From the NCBI GenBank assembly GCA_003833075.1, contig RIAY01000002.1, positions 248,001 to 312,000 of the forward strand: a stretch of 64,000 nt of DNA, in the 5' to 3' direction. Each line of letters begins with the position of its first letter. Position 1 is the stretch's first letter. The translations under genes were made by a program, and so were the position numbers. Under the pieces are notes generated by a model. The model saw nothing but the letters and a program-made list of their open reading frames with translations, searched no databases and was not told the origin of the DNA. The DNA comes from Muribaculaceae bacterium Isolate-036 (Harlan) (lineage in GTDB: Bacteria; Bacteroidota; Bacteroidia; Bacteroidales; Muribaculaceae). Of this stretch, positions 1-8,019 are shown piece after piece.

Positions 1-1
1 G

Positions 2-724
2 CATGGCTATTGCGATGCTTCACCTTTCCTATATCAGAAAGTGAAGTTAAAAACGGCTGAGAAACCTGTCATCTTTCTTACTAAGGATGAACTGATGAAA
101 GTGTATGATTTTGATTTCGGTCAAAAAAACTATCTTTCACAAGTCCGGGATGTTTTCTGTTTCTGCTGTTTTACGTCTTTAAGGTATTCCGATGTTTATA
201 ATCTCCGCCGGTCAAACATCACGGATACTGAAATTCATATCACCACCATCAAGACGCATGACTCTCTGACGATAGAACTTAATAGGTATTCACGCGCCAT
301 ACTGGATAAGTATGCTGATATTCCATTCCCCGATGACAAGGCTTTGCCGGTTATTACCAATCAGAAGATGAATGATTACCTTAAAGAGATGGGTAAGATT
401 TGTGGAATCGATGCGCCAATTACCATAACGAGGTATAAAGGAACAAAACGATATGACAAGACGTATAAGAAATATGAACTTCTGTCAACACACTGCGCCC
501 GGCGTACTTTTGTCTGCAATGCCATCATGCTTGGTATTCCTACCAATATCGTGATGAAATGGACTGGTCATTCAGATTACGCAACGATGAAGCCTTACCT
601 TGATATTGCGGATGATGTTAGACGTTCCGCTATGACCGCTTTCAACCGAATAGAAAAATTTGGGGTAGATGGTGATGAATCTGTTAAAAATAATCGTGGG
701 GCAAAAAGTGGGGCAGAAAATTGA
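2..724 (+). CDS. Tyrosine recombinase/integrase, C-terminal part
   Basis: The reading frame is open through the left edge, so the N-terminal SAM-like DNA-binding domain lies outside the window and only the catalytic domain is seen. Tyrosine-recombinase residues appear in order: R in TSLRYSD, HCARR (HxxR), GHSD, and the nucleophile Y in MKPYLDI. A GTG at 41 could be read as a start, but in-frame coding upstream (ending DASPFLYQKV) argues for a longer protein. Such enzymes integrate conjugative or mobilizable elements in Bacteroidales. The tail after the catalytic Tyr is ordinary. It marks an accessory edge next to the XRE/ImmA cassette. Its element cannot be delimited here. Confidence 0.9.
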   Translation, partial: HGYCDASPFLYQKVKLKTAEKPVIFLTKDELMKVYDFDFGQKNYLSQVRDVFCFCCFTSLRYSDVYNLRRSNITDTEIHITTIKTHDSLTIELNRYSRAILDKYADIPFPDDKALPVITNQKMNDYLKEMGKICGIDAPITITRYKGTKRYDKTYKKYELLSTHCARRTFVCNAIMLGIPTNIVMKWTGHSDYATMKPYLDIADDVRRSAMTAFNRIEKFGVDGDESVKNNRGAKSGAEN

Positions 725-878
725 TATTGTGTGAAAGTGTATGCAAGTTTTAATAATGGAAGAAAACAATAAATCAGTGATATGCTTCGGTGTAGAAATA
801 AGCGCGAGAAAGTGGAAAAATGTGGTAGAGTACCTGTCTTTCCGCGATGAATGCTGAAAATCAGCAAATTGCAAAACA

Positions 879-922
879 AACACCCAGTTTTACACCCAAG
901 AATGTAAAATTGGGTGTTTTTT
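879..922 (+). terminator. Intrinsic terminator after recombinase
   Basis: The arm AACACCCAGTTTTACA pairs with TGTAAAATTGGGTGTT and is followed by a T-run. It lies 155 bases after the recombinase stop. The space between holds only a weak 33-codon frame (about 755-856) that I do not call as a gene. Confidence 0.75.
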
Positions 923-964
923 ATACTATTTAACCAAATCCCTAAGAGTGTGTTTACTTTTAAC

Positions 965-1159
965 TTAGGTTGGCATAAAGATGGATTTTTTTCCCAAAAG
1001 ATACCGTAAGGATACCCCCGCCCGCCCGATGCCTCTGAATACGGGTCTTACAACCACCCATACGACCACCGCCACCAATGTGCCGATTATGAAGCCGACC
1101 ACCCTTGCGACCGTCTTTAATATGCGGTATTGATGAGAGGTTTGGTGAGCTTTGCCCAT
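965..1159 (-). CDS. Small single-pass membrane protein
   Basis: This 64-residue frame has a basic N-terminus, one long hydrophobic segment at about residues 20-38 (VVGFIIGTLVAVVVWVVV) and a basic C-terminus. That pattern is typical of small membrane proteins of mobile elements. I recognise no family. It lies between the recombinase terminator and the divergent XRE promoter and has no clear ribosome-binding site or promoter. It could be a real element-borne gene or a chance hydrophobic frame. Confidence 0.4.
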   Translation of the reverse strand: MGKAHQTSHQYRILKTVARVVGFIIGTLVAVVVWVVVRPVFRGIGRAGVSLRYLLGKKSIFMPT

Positions 1160-1303
1160 AGGTGTGATGCGGTCAAGGGGTGTCAGTGCTTACACCGTCA
1201 CCTTTTGACGGCATAACGCCGACAACACGGAAGACCATTCCGTCTCTCGTCGCTTTCGATAGTCTGAATCAAAGCGTTTGTGACATTCCAATGCAACATT
1301 TTA

Positions 1304-1352
1304 GTGTGGCAAATCGTTATTATATGAGAATTATTTATTAACTTTGCCACAC
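1304..1352 (+). promoter_or_regulatory. Promoter with inverted-repeat operator for XRE gene
   Basis: A perfect 10-bp inverted repeat, GTGTGGCAAA (1304-1313) and TTTGCCACAC (1343-1352), brackets the promoter. The right arm overlaps the -7 element TAACTTTG (1339-1346). The XRE start codon lies 15 bases downstream. The layout fits autorepression by the XRE protein. That is inference from position and symmetry. Confidence 0.6.
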
Positions 1353-1366
1353 CAAAGCAAACAGAT

Positions 1367-1702
1367 ATGGATAAGATAATAGCCCGCAACATAAAGAAAC
1401 TCAGGGAAACAGCCCGATACACACAGGATGAGATAGCGCAGGCTCTCGGCGTAACGAGGTCGGCATACAGCAACTATGAGTCGGGCGACAGGGAGGTGCC
1501 ATATGATGTAATCGAGAAAGCAAGCGACTTTTTCGGTTGCGATATGGCTGTATTGTTTGAAGAAAACGAGAATGTCGATGCCATGATTCTTGCATCGGCT
1601 TTCCGTCTTGACGGTATGACAGACGATGATGCGGCTGAAATCATGCGCTTCAAAGATATTGTGAAGTCTTATCTGAAAATGGAGGCGATAGAGGCACGAT
1701 GA
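1367..1702 (+). CDS. XRE-family helix-turn-helix regulator
   Basis: The protein has 111 residues. An N-terminal Cro/C1-type HTH occupies about residues 5-60 (IKKLRETARYTQDEIAQALG, then SAYSNYESGDREVP). The C-terminal part is acidic and helical and probably mediates dimerisation. The stop overlaps the next start by 4 nt (ATGA), so it is translationally coupled to the ImmA/IrrE protease. In ImmR/ImmA pairs the protease cleaves or inactivates the repressor, and this pair has that arrangement. The flanking inverted repeat suggests autoregulation. Confidence 0.85.
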   Translation: MDKIIARNIKKLRETARYTQDEIAQALGVTRSAYSNYESGDREVPYDVIEKASDFFGCDMAVLFEENENVDAMILASAFRLDGMTDDDAAEIMRFKDIVKSYLKMEAIEAR

Positions 1703-2412
1703 AAGCTGCATTATTAAATCTCGTGGAAAATCAAGTGTCACGGTTTCGTCAGATGGCGGGACTGAGTGATGCCGAGGCGGTCAATCTCAAAAGTCTGCTT
1801 TTGAAATTGAATGTGCTTACTGTTTATCGTCCGTTGTCTGATAACTTCTCAGGCATGAGTCTGAAAAGCGGTGACAGACGGTTTATGCTCATCAATTCCA
1901 ACCAGCCGAAATGCCGTCAGCATTTCACAATTGCCCATGAACTCTATCATCTGTATGTGGATCCGAATCCGATGCCGCATAACTGCTCTGCCGAAGGAAA
2001 GAAAAGTGATGCAGAACAATGTGCGGATGCTTTTGCCTTGATGTTCCTTATGCCGGCAGACGGTGTAAGACAGATGATTCCGGACAATGAGCTGATGTTT
2101 GGGCATGTGTCGTTAGCCTCGGTGCTGAGAATAGAGCATTATTTCTCGGTGTCACATTCCGCTGCTCTCAATCGGCTTTTTGACCTCAGACTTATTGACC
2201 GAAACGAGAGAGACCTTTATCTGCAATATCCGGTAAAGAAGACTGCAAAGGAATATGGCTATGACACCACCTTATATGAGCCGGGCAATGAAAATCTCGT
2301 AATCGGGAATTTTGGGGAAAAGGCAAGACGGCTTTTCGATGAGGAAAAGATTTCGGAAGGCCATTATATAGAACTGTTACATAAAATCGGCATAAATGAC
2401 AGCGAAGACTAA
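1699..2412 (+). CDS. ImmA/IrrE-family zinc metallopeptidase
   Basis: The protein has 237 residues. The zinc site HELYH (HExxH) follows a QHFTIAHE segment typical of ImmA/IrrE (Peptidase_M78), and a downstream DAEQCADAFALMFLMP helix carries the conserved EQxAdxFA pattern. It lacks its own HTH and presumably acts on the XRE protein translated just before it. The next frame (PIN-like) starts inside its 3' end, 17 nt before its stop, so the three genes form one operon. Confidence 0.88.
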   Translation: MKAALLNLVENQVSRFRQMAGLSDAEAVNLKSLLLKLNVLTVYRPLSDNFSGMSLKSGDRRFMLINSNQPKCRQHFTIAHELYHLYVDPNPMPHNCSAEGKKSDAEQCADAFALMFLMPADGVRQMIPDNELMFGHVSLASVLRIEHYFSVSHSAALNRLFDLRLIDRNERDLYLQYPVKKTAKEYGYDTTLYEPGNENLVIGNFGEKARRLFDEEKISEGHYIELLHKIGINDSED

Positions 2413-2569
2413 AATCGTACTTGACGCCGACGTGATCATTCACTTTGTCAAGGCCGGACAGTTCAGCCTACTGCTTGATATATTCCCGGAATATCAGTAT
2501 ATCATACTGGATTGCCTGTGGAGACGGGCTTTCGGAGTCAAAAATCCGAGTTGTAAACTTTGGCACTAA
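2396..2569 (+). pseudogene. PIN-like toxin, truncated after N-terminal strand/helix
   Basis: An ATG at 2396 overlaps the ImmA gene and gives 57 codons. Residues 1-39 (KIVLDADVIIHFVKAG, then FPEYQYIILD) look like the start of a PIN-fold nuclease with its first metal-binding Asp. After that the frame reads unrelated sequence (CLWRRAFGVKNPSCKLWH) and stops. Neither of the other two frames restores a PIN domain, so this is a deletion or insertion junction near 2510-2520 and not a frameshift. The usual length is about 130-170 residues. It is probably inactive. Confidence 0.6.
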
Positions 2570-2667
2570 AACGGCACTGACAAAAATATTGAATATCCAA
2601 CTATTTGATATAGCTGCATTTACTGCGGAGAAGCACGCTCCCTGTCTCTCCGCTGAAATATTTTATC

Positions 2668-2700
2668 AAACGCCTGAGTATCAACAATACTCAGGCGTTT
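2668..2700. terminator. Bidirectional intrinsic terminator
   Basis: A perfect 14-bp stem, AAACGCCTGAGTAT with ATACTCAGGCGTTT, has a 5-nt loop. It ends the XRE cassette on the plus strand. It lies 79 bases beyond the last gene of the minus-strand array and could also stop that long transcript. Confidence 0.8.
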
Positions 2701-2778
2701 AGTTTTTCACCCTATCGCCAAAAATAGACACGATTCAGGCTAAGATGTTGATATGGCGAGATTGTTTATTTTTCAGTT

Positions 2779-3168
2779 TCATAGCTTCTTTGTAATGAAT
2801 CCAAGACTAAACATAATGATTAAAACTGTAGCCGCAAACAGAATTGTTGAGCCATAGATGACAAACAACCGCTGGTACAGCTTCTTCATACCGGAATAAT
2901 GCTCCATTATCTCCTTGCGGCGTTGCTCGGTATAGCGCAGTCTGCAAAAGATTTCGGGCAAAAATAATAGAGCGAGCCCACATATTATAGCTGCCGGATT
3001 TCCAAAGAGCCGGTACATCGCTGGCAGCAGTAACGGAACAATGAGCCCAAACCACCAAACAAAGCTCAGCGTCAGACTTCCGCTTGATGGATTGCCATCT
3101 TTTTTCCTCAAAGCCTCGCCAATATGCCAGATGTAATCAAACAGATTATATTTTGGAAATGTTTTCAT
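2779..3168 (-). CDS. Array gene: three-TM membrane protein
   Basis: This 129-residue protein is the last gene of the minus-strand array. Hydrophobic segments lie near residues 34-52, 56-72 and 104-126. A charged loop with a RYTEQRRKEIMEHYSGMKK stretch separates the second and third. No family is recognised. Its start overlaps the upstream stop by one base. By location it may be an immunity-type membrane protein; nothing in the sequence proves it. Confidence 0.65.
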   Translation of the reverse strand: MKTFPKYNLFDYIWHIGEALRKKDGNPSSGSLTLSFVWWFGLIVPLLLPAMYRLFGNPAAIICGLALLFLPEIFCRLRYTEQRRKEIMEHYSGMKKLYQRLFVIYGSTILFAATVLIIMFSLGFITKKL

Positions 3169-3881
3169 TATTCAACCCATGTTGTTATTGGTTCCGGTCG
3201 TCTTATAAATTTACCGTTTTCTTTCACATACCATATTACATCGCCTGTCCACCAGCTTGTCCTTCTGCTTACTGCAATTAAATTGTCGGCATAACGAATA
3301 TTGGTAATAATCGGAAATGAGGTAAACCACCAATAACCACCCCAATGACCATAATCAACCGGGATATATTTCTTTAGTTCATTGACATTCTTCTTATGAA
3401 TCTTTCCTATCTTATCACCATTCATTAATCCGCCTGCAAATGAAGACAGTTTCTTGTTTATGTCTGATGTCAGATACAAACCTCGCCATGGCAGAACAGG
3501 CGTCACGCTGTCAACGACATATTGCTCATCTTTCAAATCTTCTATAAATTCAGGAAAACCAAAGCACAGCTTCGCCATAACGGTATCAGCATTGAGGTAA
3601 TATCGTTCAATTTCGATTGTCTGAGGGATAACGTTATATTTGGGTTCGTTTGCAGGATGACCCTCAAGTCCAAAGATTATATTATCCCTCATTATAATAT
3701 CAGCTATCACACTGTCTGTAACAACATTATTTGAGTCGATGGTATCTGAATACGCTTCCCAGTCCAAGAAAAACTCGTTCAGATTCTTCTTTGTCAGCTT
3801 AGGATATTTTGCGAGAAAAGCCTGACCGCTACATAAGAATGCGGTCATGGCAAACAATATTGTTAATACTCGGTTACGCAT
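3168..3881 (-). CDS. Array gene: exported protein, unknown
   Basis: The protein has 237 residues with a signal peptide (about 1-22, ending CSGQA). The body is mixed alpha/beta with a Trp-rich end (GHWGGYWWFTSFP, RRTSWWTGD). I recognise no family. A TDSVIADII segment recalls DNAITDRII in the array protein at 5680-6384, so the two may be distant relatives. It is separated by 51 bases from the upstream gene, one of the larger gaps in the array, without a recognisable promoter. Confidence 0.65.
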   Translation of the reverse strand: MRNRVLTILFAMTAFLCSGQAFLAKYPKLTKKNLNEFFLDWEAYSDTIDSNNVVTDSVIADIIMRDNIIFGLEGHPANEPKYNVIPQTIEIERYYLNADTVMAKLCFGFPEFIEDLKDEQYVVDSVTPVLPWRGLYLTSDINKKLSSFAGGLMNGDKIGKIHKKNVNELKKYIPVDYGHWGGYWWFTSFPIITNIRYADNLIAVSRRTSWWTGDVIWYVKENGKFIRRPEPITTWVE

Positions 3882-3932
3882 ATTTATTGAGATTTGAATA
3901 TTTGTTTCTTTATCTGTCTGTTTAATGTTATA

Positions 3933-4283
3933 TCAATGATGTTTTTTTATGAACCGAATAGTTGAGGTATAAATCAGTAACCCTATTGAGTGAATGGCGT
4001 TCAGAAGCAGTGCGAAAAGCCACCATGTCAATCCGGCTCCATAGCGGCTATTGAACACGAGATTGTAACTTAATATGGCATTATAGGCTATCATCACAAT
4101 CAGATTGCCTAACGCTGCTCTCGGTCTGACTCTGTGACATAGCCATGCCGATAATAGCGACAGCGTATAAGCCGCACCAAGCAACGCTGTATCCTCGCTC
4201 CAGTCTCCTGTCATACAACTCACAATCGCCAAGATGAAAAGCACAAGCCATGCTATCCAAAATCGTTTATCGGTCAATCGCAT
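3933..4283 (-). CDS. Array gene: MRLTDKRFW-type four-TM protein
   Basis: This 116-residue protein begins MRLTDKRFWIAW, a variant of the repeated N-terminus of this array, and has four hydrophobic segments. Only the first dozen residues match the sibling proteins. The start follows the upstream stop by one base (TGATATG). Function unknown; candidate membrane immunity protein. Confidence 0.65.
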   Translation of the reverse strand: MRLTDKRFWIAWLVLFILAIVSCMTGDWSEDTALLGAAYTLSLLSAWLCHRVRPRAALGNLIVMIAYNAILSYNLVFNSRYGAGLTWWLFALLLNAIHSIGLLIYTSTIRFIKKHH

Positions 4284-4284
4284 A

Positions 4285-4698
4285 TCACAATTCTATATTT
4301 TTCTTATTCGTTATATTCTTGTTAAAGAGATGATAGCCGACAAAAGCCAATATCATTGAAGGTATGAAACATACAATAGCAATCGGGAAAACAAATGCAA
4401 CGCACATTTCAAAGCCAATCCGATCCAAAAGTCCACTATTTAATCCATCAATCATAAGGTAGGCGGATAGTAAGATAATGAATAAGACTTCATAGATTAG
4501 CCCAAATACGAACCAGTGTTTCCCGTTTGCAAAAGGCCAGGTAATCGCTCCAGTGATACAACACCAAGCAATAATGAATAACATTATTTCACCTGTTAGG
4601 GGTTTTCCAAAGATTATCAGTTCAAGAAGCATCAATAATCCGGCATAGATAATGGTAAATGCCTCAAATATCCAAAATCGTTTATCGGTTGGCTTCAT
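4285..4698 (-). CDS. Array gene: MKPTDKRFW-type four-TM protein
   Basis: This 137-residue protein begins MKPTDKRFWIFEAF. That start is nearly the same as in the Imm40-like protein at 7252-8013, but the rest diverges. Four transmembrane segments fill most of the length. The start codon context is a copy of junction module A, five bases after the upstream stop. No enzymatic motif is seen. Confidence 0.65.
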   Translation of the reverse strand: MKPTDKRFWIFEAFTIIYAGLLMLLELIIFGKPLTGEIMLFIIAWCCITGAITWPFANGKHWFVFGLIYEVLFIILLSAYLMIDGLNSGLLDRIGFEMCVAFVFPIAIVCFIPSMILAFVGYHLFNKNITNKKNIEL

Positions 4699-4702
4699 AT
4701 CG

Positions 4703-5116
4703 TTATAGTCCTTTAATATGATAATATTTTTTATACAGCCACATGCCTGTCATTAGCGGTATAATAGTGAATCCCCATGAAACCAGGGAAATCATGAAGT
4801 ATGCTAATCCTGTAAAACCGTCTTGGATTCTTAGCCCTGCCCAAATAAAGGATAAAACATTTATAAAAGGACATACAACTATCCAACAAAGAAATGAATA
4901 TTGAATCCAATTCAAATATCCAATTTTACGATATGAAATTAGTCCGCCAATGATATATGCAAACTCCCAAATTAAGAAAAGCTCTGCATTAATACTATGG
5001 AACAATTCCACGAAATTACCTTTCATAAGTACAAGCCCTGTAAAGACGCTCATCATAATCGGCATTAGGACTATTATGCCGATATAAACCCAAAATCGTT
5101 TACCGGTCGGTTTCAT
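4703..5116 (-). CDS. Array gene: MKPTGKRFW-type four-TM protein
   Basis: I place the start at 5116 (MKPTGKRFWVYIG) because this is the array's conserved start module. A longer frame to 5158 would extend deep into the upstream gene. The product has 137 residues and four hydrophobic segments. The upstream gene ends within this start region (DETDR stop), giving a 17-nt overlap. Function unknown. Confidence 0.65.
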   Translation of the reverse strand: MKPTGKRFWVYIGIIVLMPIMMSVFTGLVLMKGNFVELFHSINAELFLIWEFAYIIGGLISYRKIGYLNWIQYSFLCWIVVCPFINVLSFIWAGLRIQDGFTGLAYFMISLVSWGFTIIPLMTGMWLYKKYYHIKGL

Positions 5117-5633
5117 CGCTTGTGTCTTTAATTGGTGTGAAAATCGGTAGCCCAACATTCATAATCGCAATAACGATTTCCTGCTCATTATCGCAATTCC
5201 TTGAATATCGTATTTCATAGCCTTCGCGTTGCCTTTTATTAAGATAATCATGCAACTCTTTTCGATTAGTTGTCTTGTAATCATAGACATTGGTGAAGAC
5301 CATAGGAAAATCATCATAATCACTGTTGGGTGTATGAACATATAACGAAACCTGACAACCTAAGTCCCGTTGGAAACAAACATACCCCCATACTTGAAAA
5401 GGCATAGTAATATTAATGGCATTTGATTTGAAAAGACTCAACTGTCTAAACAATGCATCAAGGTGAAGTTTGATCTCATTCCACCGATTAAGAACATAAC
5501 CATCAAAGTGGATATGTGCAAAATCATACTCTGCAACTCCACTTTTTAGATTTATGATAGAATTCTCGGTGAAGTTCCTGTTGAATATATTACGGTAGTA
5601 TCTCTTTAAGCCTCGTTTCTTCATCGTTTGCAC
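5100..5633 (-). CDS. Array gene: soluble protein, unknown
   Basis: The protein has 177 residues, no signal peptide and no membrane segment. An alternative start lies at 5624 (MKKRGLKRYY). The composition is mixed alpha/beta with a QREGYEIRYSRN stretch. The C-terminus DTSDETDR is encoded by the start module of the next gene read in another frame. That ending recurs at other junctions and is therefore set by DNA reuse and not by protein function. Cytosolic immunity-type protein is a guess from context. Confidence 0.6.
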   Translation of the reverse strand: MQTMKKRGLKRYYRNIFNRNFTENSIINLKSGVAEYDFAHIHFDGYVLNRWNEIKLHLDALFRQLSLFKSNAINITMPFQVWGYVCFQRDLGCQVSLYVHTPNSDYDDFPMVFTNVYDYKTTNRKELHDYLNKRQREGYEIRYSRNCDNEQEIVIAIMNVGLPIFTPIKDTSDETDR

Positions 5634-5679
5634 CCTTCACTTTGAGTATCTTGATTAGGTATTATTACAATTTCTTCTT

Positions 5680-6384
5680 CTATAGGCTCGACATCAAGGA
5701 GATTCTTAAATATACCATCTTGCCATCCGACGTTGGGAATGAAATATATAACAGACTATAATCAAGCCAAAATGAAGTCGAAGATAAGTCGTATTTTAAT
5801 GCAGTATAATAGTTGTTGATATCAGACACAGGCAAATTCCGGTTCTTGAATGTCTGAAACTCCCGGAGATATGAATCCCCACGTTTATAGAAGTGTAAAT
5901 CAAGGAAACCGTCGCAGTCAAATCCTTTTTGGGCTACCATTACTCCGGTGGGTGAAATCGCGAAAGGCAACAACATGTCGCCTAAATATTTACCCGATAA
6001 ATCATAGCAGTACAATTCACAATCATGTAATGACGGAAGCATAAACCAATACATACCATACTCTTCCACAAGGATTAAAGACTTGATTGAAAACATAGCT
6101 TCATATTCTTCGTCTTCAAAACCAATATCATAATTTTGAATAAGCGTTGTACTATCTATTTTTTCAAAGCGTTGTCTGGCATCAAGAATGATTCTATCTG
6201 TTATGGCATTATCAACCACGCTGTCTCTCCAAATATCATATACGTATACGAATTTGCTGTTCAGGGTTTTCTCAAAATCTTCTTTGCTAATTCTGTCAAC
6301 AGAAAATAGTGTCTGAGCAAATGCCATATACGCACTTGCAATCAGAATAAGGAACGTCAAAAATCGTTTATCTGTCAGTTTCAT
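5680..6384 (-). CDS. Array gene: MKLTDKRF-type exported/anchored protein
   Basis: The start is set at 6384 (MKLTDKRFLTFLIL); another ATG lies three codons upstream. The MKLTDKRF module here leads into one hydrophobic segment ending SAYMAFA, which works as a signal peptide or anchor. The remaining about 210 residues are a beta-rich domain with short strand motifs such as YDLSGKYLGDMLLP, resembling blades of a 6-bladed propeller (BF2992-like). No catalytic residues are evident. It overlaps the upstream gene by 17 nt. Confidence 0.6.
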   Translation of the reverse strand: MKLTDKRFLTFLILIASAYMAFAQTLFSVDRISKEDFEKTLNSKFVYVYDIWRDSVVDNAITDRIILDARQRFEKIDSTTLIQNYDIGFEDEEYEAMFSIKSLILVEEYGMYWFMLPSLHDCELYCYDLSGKYLGDMLLPFAISPTGVMVAQKGFDCDGFLDLHFYKRGDSYLREFQTFKNRNLPVSDINNYYTALKYDLSSTSFWLDYSLLYISFPTSDGKMVYLRISLMSSL

Positions 6385-7255
6385 GGTGTTCAAGGAGTTT
6401 TCGGGTTGAGTTTATGATGTCTTTCCATGACGCGCCGTCAAGGTCAAAAGATAGGGCGCGGTCATAATCCCAGTCAAAACCTTTGCCATCGGTGGCTTTC
6501 TGGGTCGGCAGAATCTCCAAAGTGCGGCTGTCGAGTTTCAGAAGCACACATGTGGAGTGTTGGTAAAGCTGTCGCCATGAGCGTTGCTTCATGGCTTTGA
6601 TCAGTTCCGCGTTTTTCAGCTCCACATATTTGCCATGCAGACTTGCATGGAATATTTCCATGAGAGTATTCTCAAATTCTCTGTTACTACAGCCTATAGG
6701 GAGGAATTTAATCGGAAGACTCGCAGTGACATTATATACGGTAACAAATATATATTCCTTGTCGGTGCGGTAAATACTACACCTTCCAGAGCCATCCAAC
6801 TCCGGGCAGCTGTCGTTGTATTTTCGATTGATTTTTCGCCACCGGTATAGTGCCAGAATAATCGCAGCGATGACGAATATTGCGCCCGAACCATACGACG
6901 GGCCATCATAATATTCAAACACCGTCATATTATTCTCCGGATTGTCTTTCTGATATACCACACCTATGCTGTCGCCAACGGCAAAACCATTGGCATGCAT
7001 ACCACCTTTATATGTTACACCGTTCACTGTAAAGTTGTAATGTATTATAGGACCACTGTTGCCTATATAGACAATATCTGAAATTACAGTCGATGTATGT
7101 TCCGGATTAGCCGACAAAGCATTGTATTTGTGGTTTTGGAAATACAAACCTCCGATAAGAACTGGCACGAAAATCAGCAACATAGCACCGAATGGCAAGT
7201 ACCTTTCACCCCGCTGTCCAAAGAAAAACCGATATATTTTGCTGTCAGATTTCAT
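6368..7255 (-). CDS. Array gene: two-TM protein with DUF3592-like domain
   Basis: The protein has 295 residues. TM1 lies at about 22-40 and TM2 at about 122-140. Between them is a beta domain (FTVNGVTYKGG, GDSIGVVYQKDNPENN) like DUF3592. The C-terminal half is a cytosolic domain with no family I recognise. It ends LLEHHETDR, produced by junction module A. It overlaps the upstream stop by 4 nt. Probable inner-membrane protein; role unknown. Confidence 0.65.
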   Translation of the reverse strand: MKSDSKIYRFFFGQRGERYLPFGAMLLIFVPVLIGGLYFQNHKYNALSANPEHTSTVISDIVYIGNSGPIIHYNFTVNGVTYKGGMHANGFAVGDSIGVVYQKDNPENNMTVFEYYDGPSYGSGAIFVIAAIILALYRWRKINRKYNDSCPELDGSGRCSIYRTDKEYIFVTVYNVTASLPIKFLPIGCSNREFENTLMEIFHASLHGKYVELKNAELIKAMKQRSWRQLYQHSTCVLLKLDSRTLEILPTQKATDGKGFDWDYDRALSFDLDGASWKDIINSTRKLLEHHETDR

Positions 7256-8013
7256 TCGTCTATATGTCCTTTAACGATACTGAAAAATATATTAGCATTG
7301 TCCGGATATTTTTTGATATAGTCGCAGGCAACTTGATAACTTCGGGCAACATACTCATACGAAGTTTCAGAGTTATTCCGATTACAATACCAATTGTCGA
7401 ATGTGGGTTTAATGTTACCATTATTAAAGAGATACACGTCTCCACCAAGAATAGGTATATTTGAATTGTAATACTTCTCTGCTATTCTCAGAGCTTCACT
7501 CTTGGTATAGGCAATTCCATCCACACCGATTGATTCAAGTGAAATACTCCTTAACTTCATACCTGTTGCCACCGTTGTCTTTGCTCTAAAACAAAGTGAG
7601 GCTACAAAAGCGGTAACCATAGTCGGAATAAATGAAATAATACCCCATATCAATATTATTACCAATGTTAAATCTAAAGCTGAAAAACCTACATACTCAT
7701 CAGCAGATACATCGTCAGATACTTCAGTTGGTGCAAGCCAATCTATACCAAATATGATTGCAAAAATGACCGCTAATGCGACAGCGGAGAACAAATAAGT
7801 AGTGAGTCCAAGTTTTAACCAGGCGCAAGACCTATTGCTCTTCCAAGCCACAGCGTGCCCGATTAGATATGTGGTAAGCATTATGATACAAATGGGTAAG
7901 ACATCAGAATCCAACCTGAATCTATCAACCAATTCCATTAGTCCGACTGTCAAAGCCGTTGACAGTACGGAAAATGCCTCAAATATCCAAAATCGTTTAT
8001 CGGTCAGTTTCAT
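7252..8013 (-). CDS. Array gene: MKLTDKRFW membrane module fused to Imm40-like domain
   Basis: The protein has 253 residues. Residues 1-14 are the array N-terminal module (MKLTDKRFWIFEAF), followed by four transmembrane segments to about residue 148. The last 100 residues form a soluble domain. Its motifs IPILGGDVY, TFDNWYC and a YVARSYQVACDYIKKYP helix recall Immunity protein 40, here tethered to the membrane. The family link is from memory of motifs and needs a profile search. The start lies six bases after the upstream stop. Confidence 0.6.
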   Translation of the reverse strand: MKLTDKRFWIFEAFSVLSTALTVGLMELVDRFRLDSDVLPICIIMLTTYLIGHAVAWKSNRSCAWLKLGLTTYLFSAVALAVIFAIIFGIDWLAPTEVSDDVSADEYVGFSALDLTLVIILIWGIISFIPTMVTAFVASLCFRAKTTVATGMKLRSISLESIGVDGIAYTKSEALRIAEKYYNSNIPILGGDVYLFNNGNIKPTFDNWYCNRNNSETSYEYVARSYQVACDYIKKYPDNANIFFSIVKGHIDE

Positions 8014-8019
8014 ATTTGT

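Noticed and set aside
2..724. The recombinase as the dedicated recombinase of the array
   Set aside because: It is on the opposite strand, separated by an XRE/ImmA cassette and two terminators, and shares no junction module. Kept only as a possible link.
755..856. 33-codon plus-strand frame after the recombinase
   Set aside because: Too short, no similarity, no clear start signal; could be a remnant but cannot be supported.
2445..2702. Plus-strand frame overlapping the PIN fragment
   Set aside because: Its first part is an out-of-frame reading of the PIN start and its end runs through the terminator hairpin.
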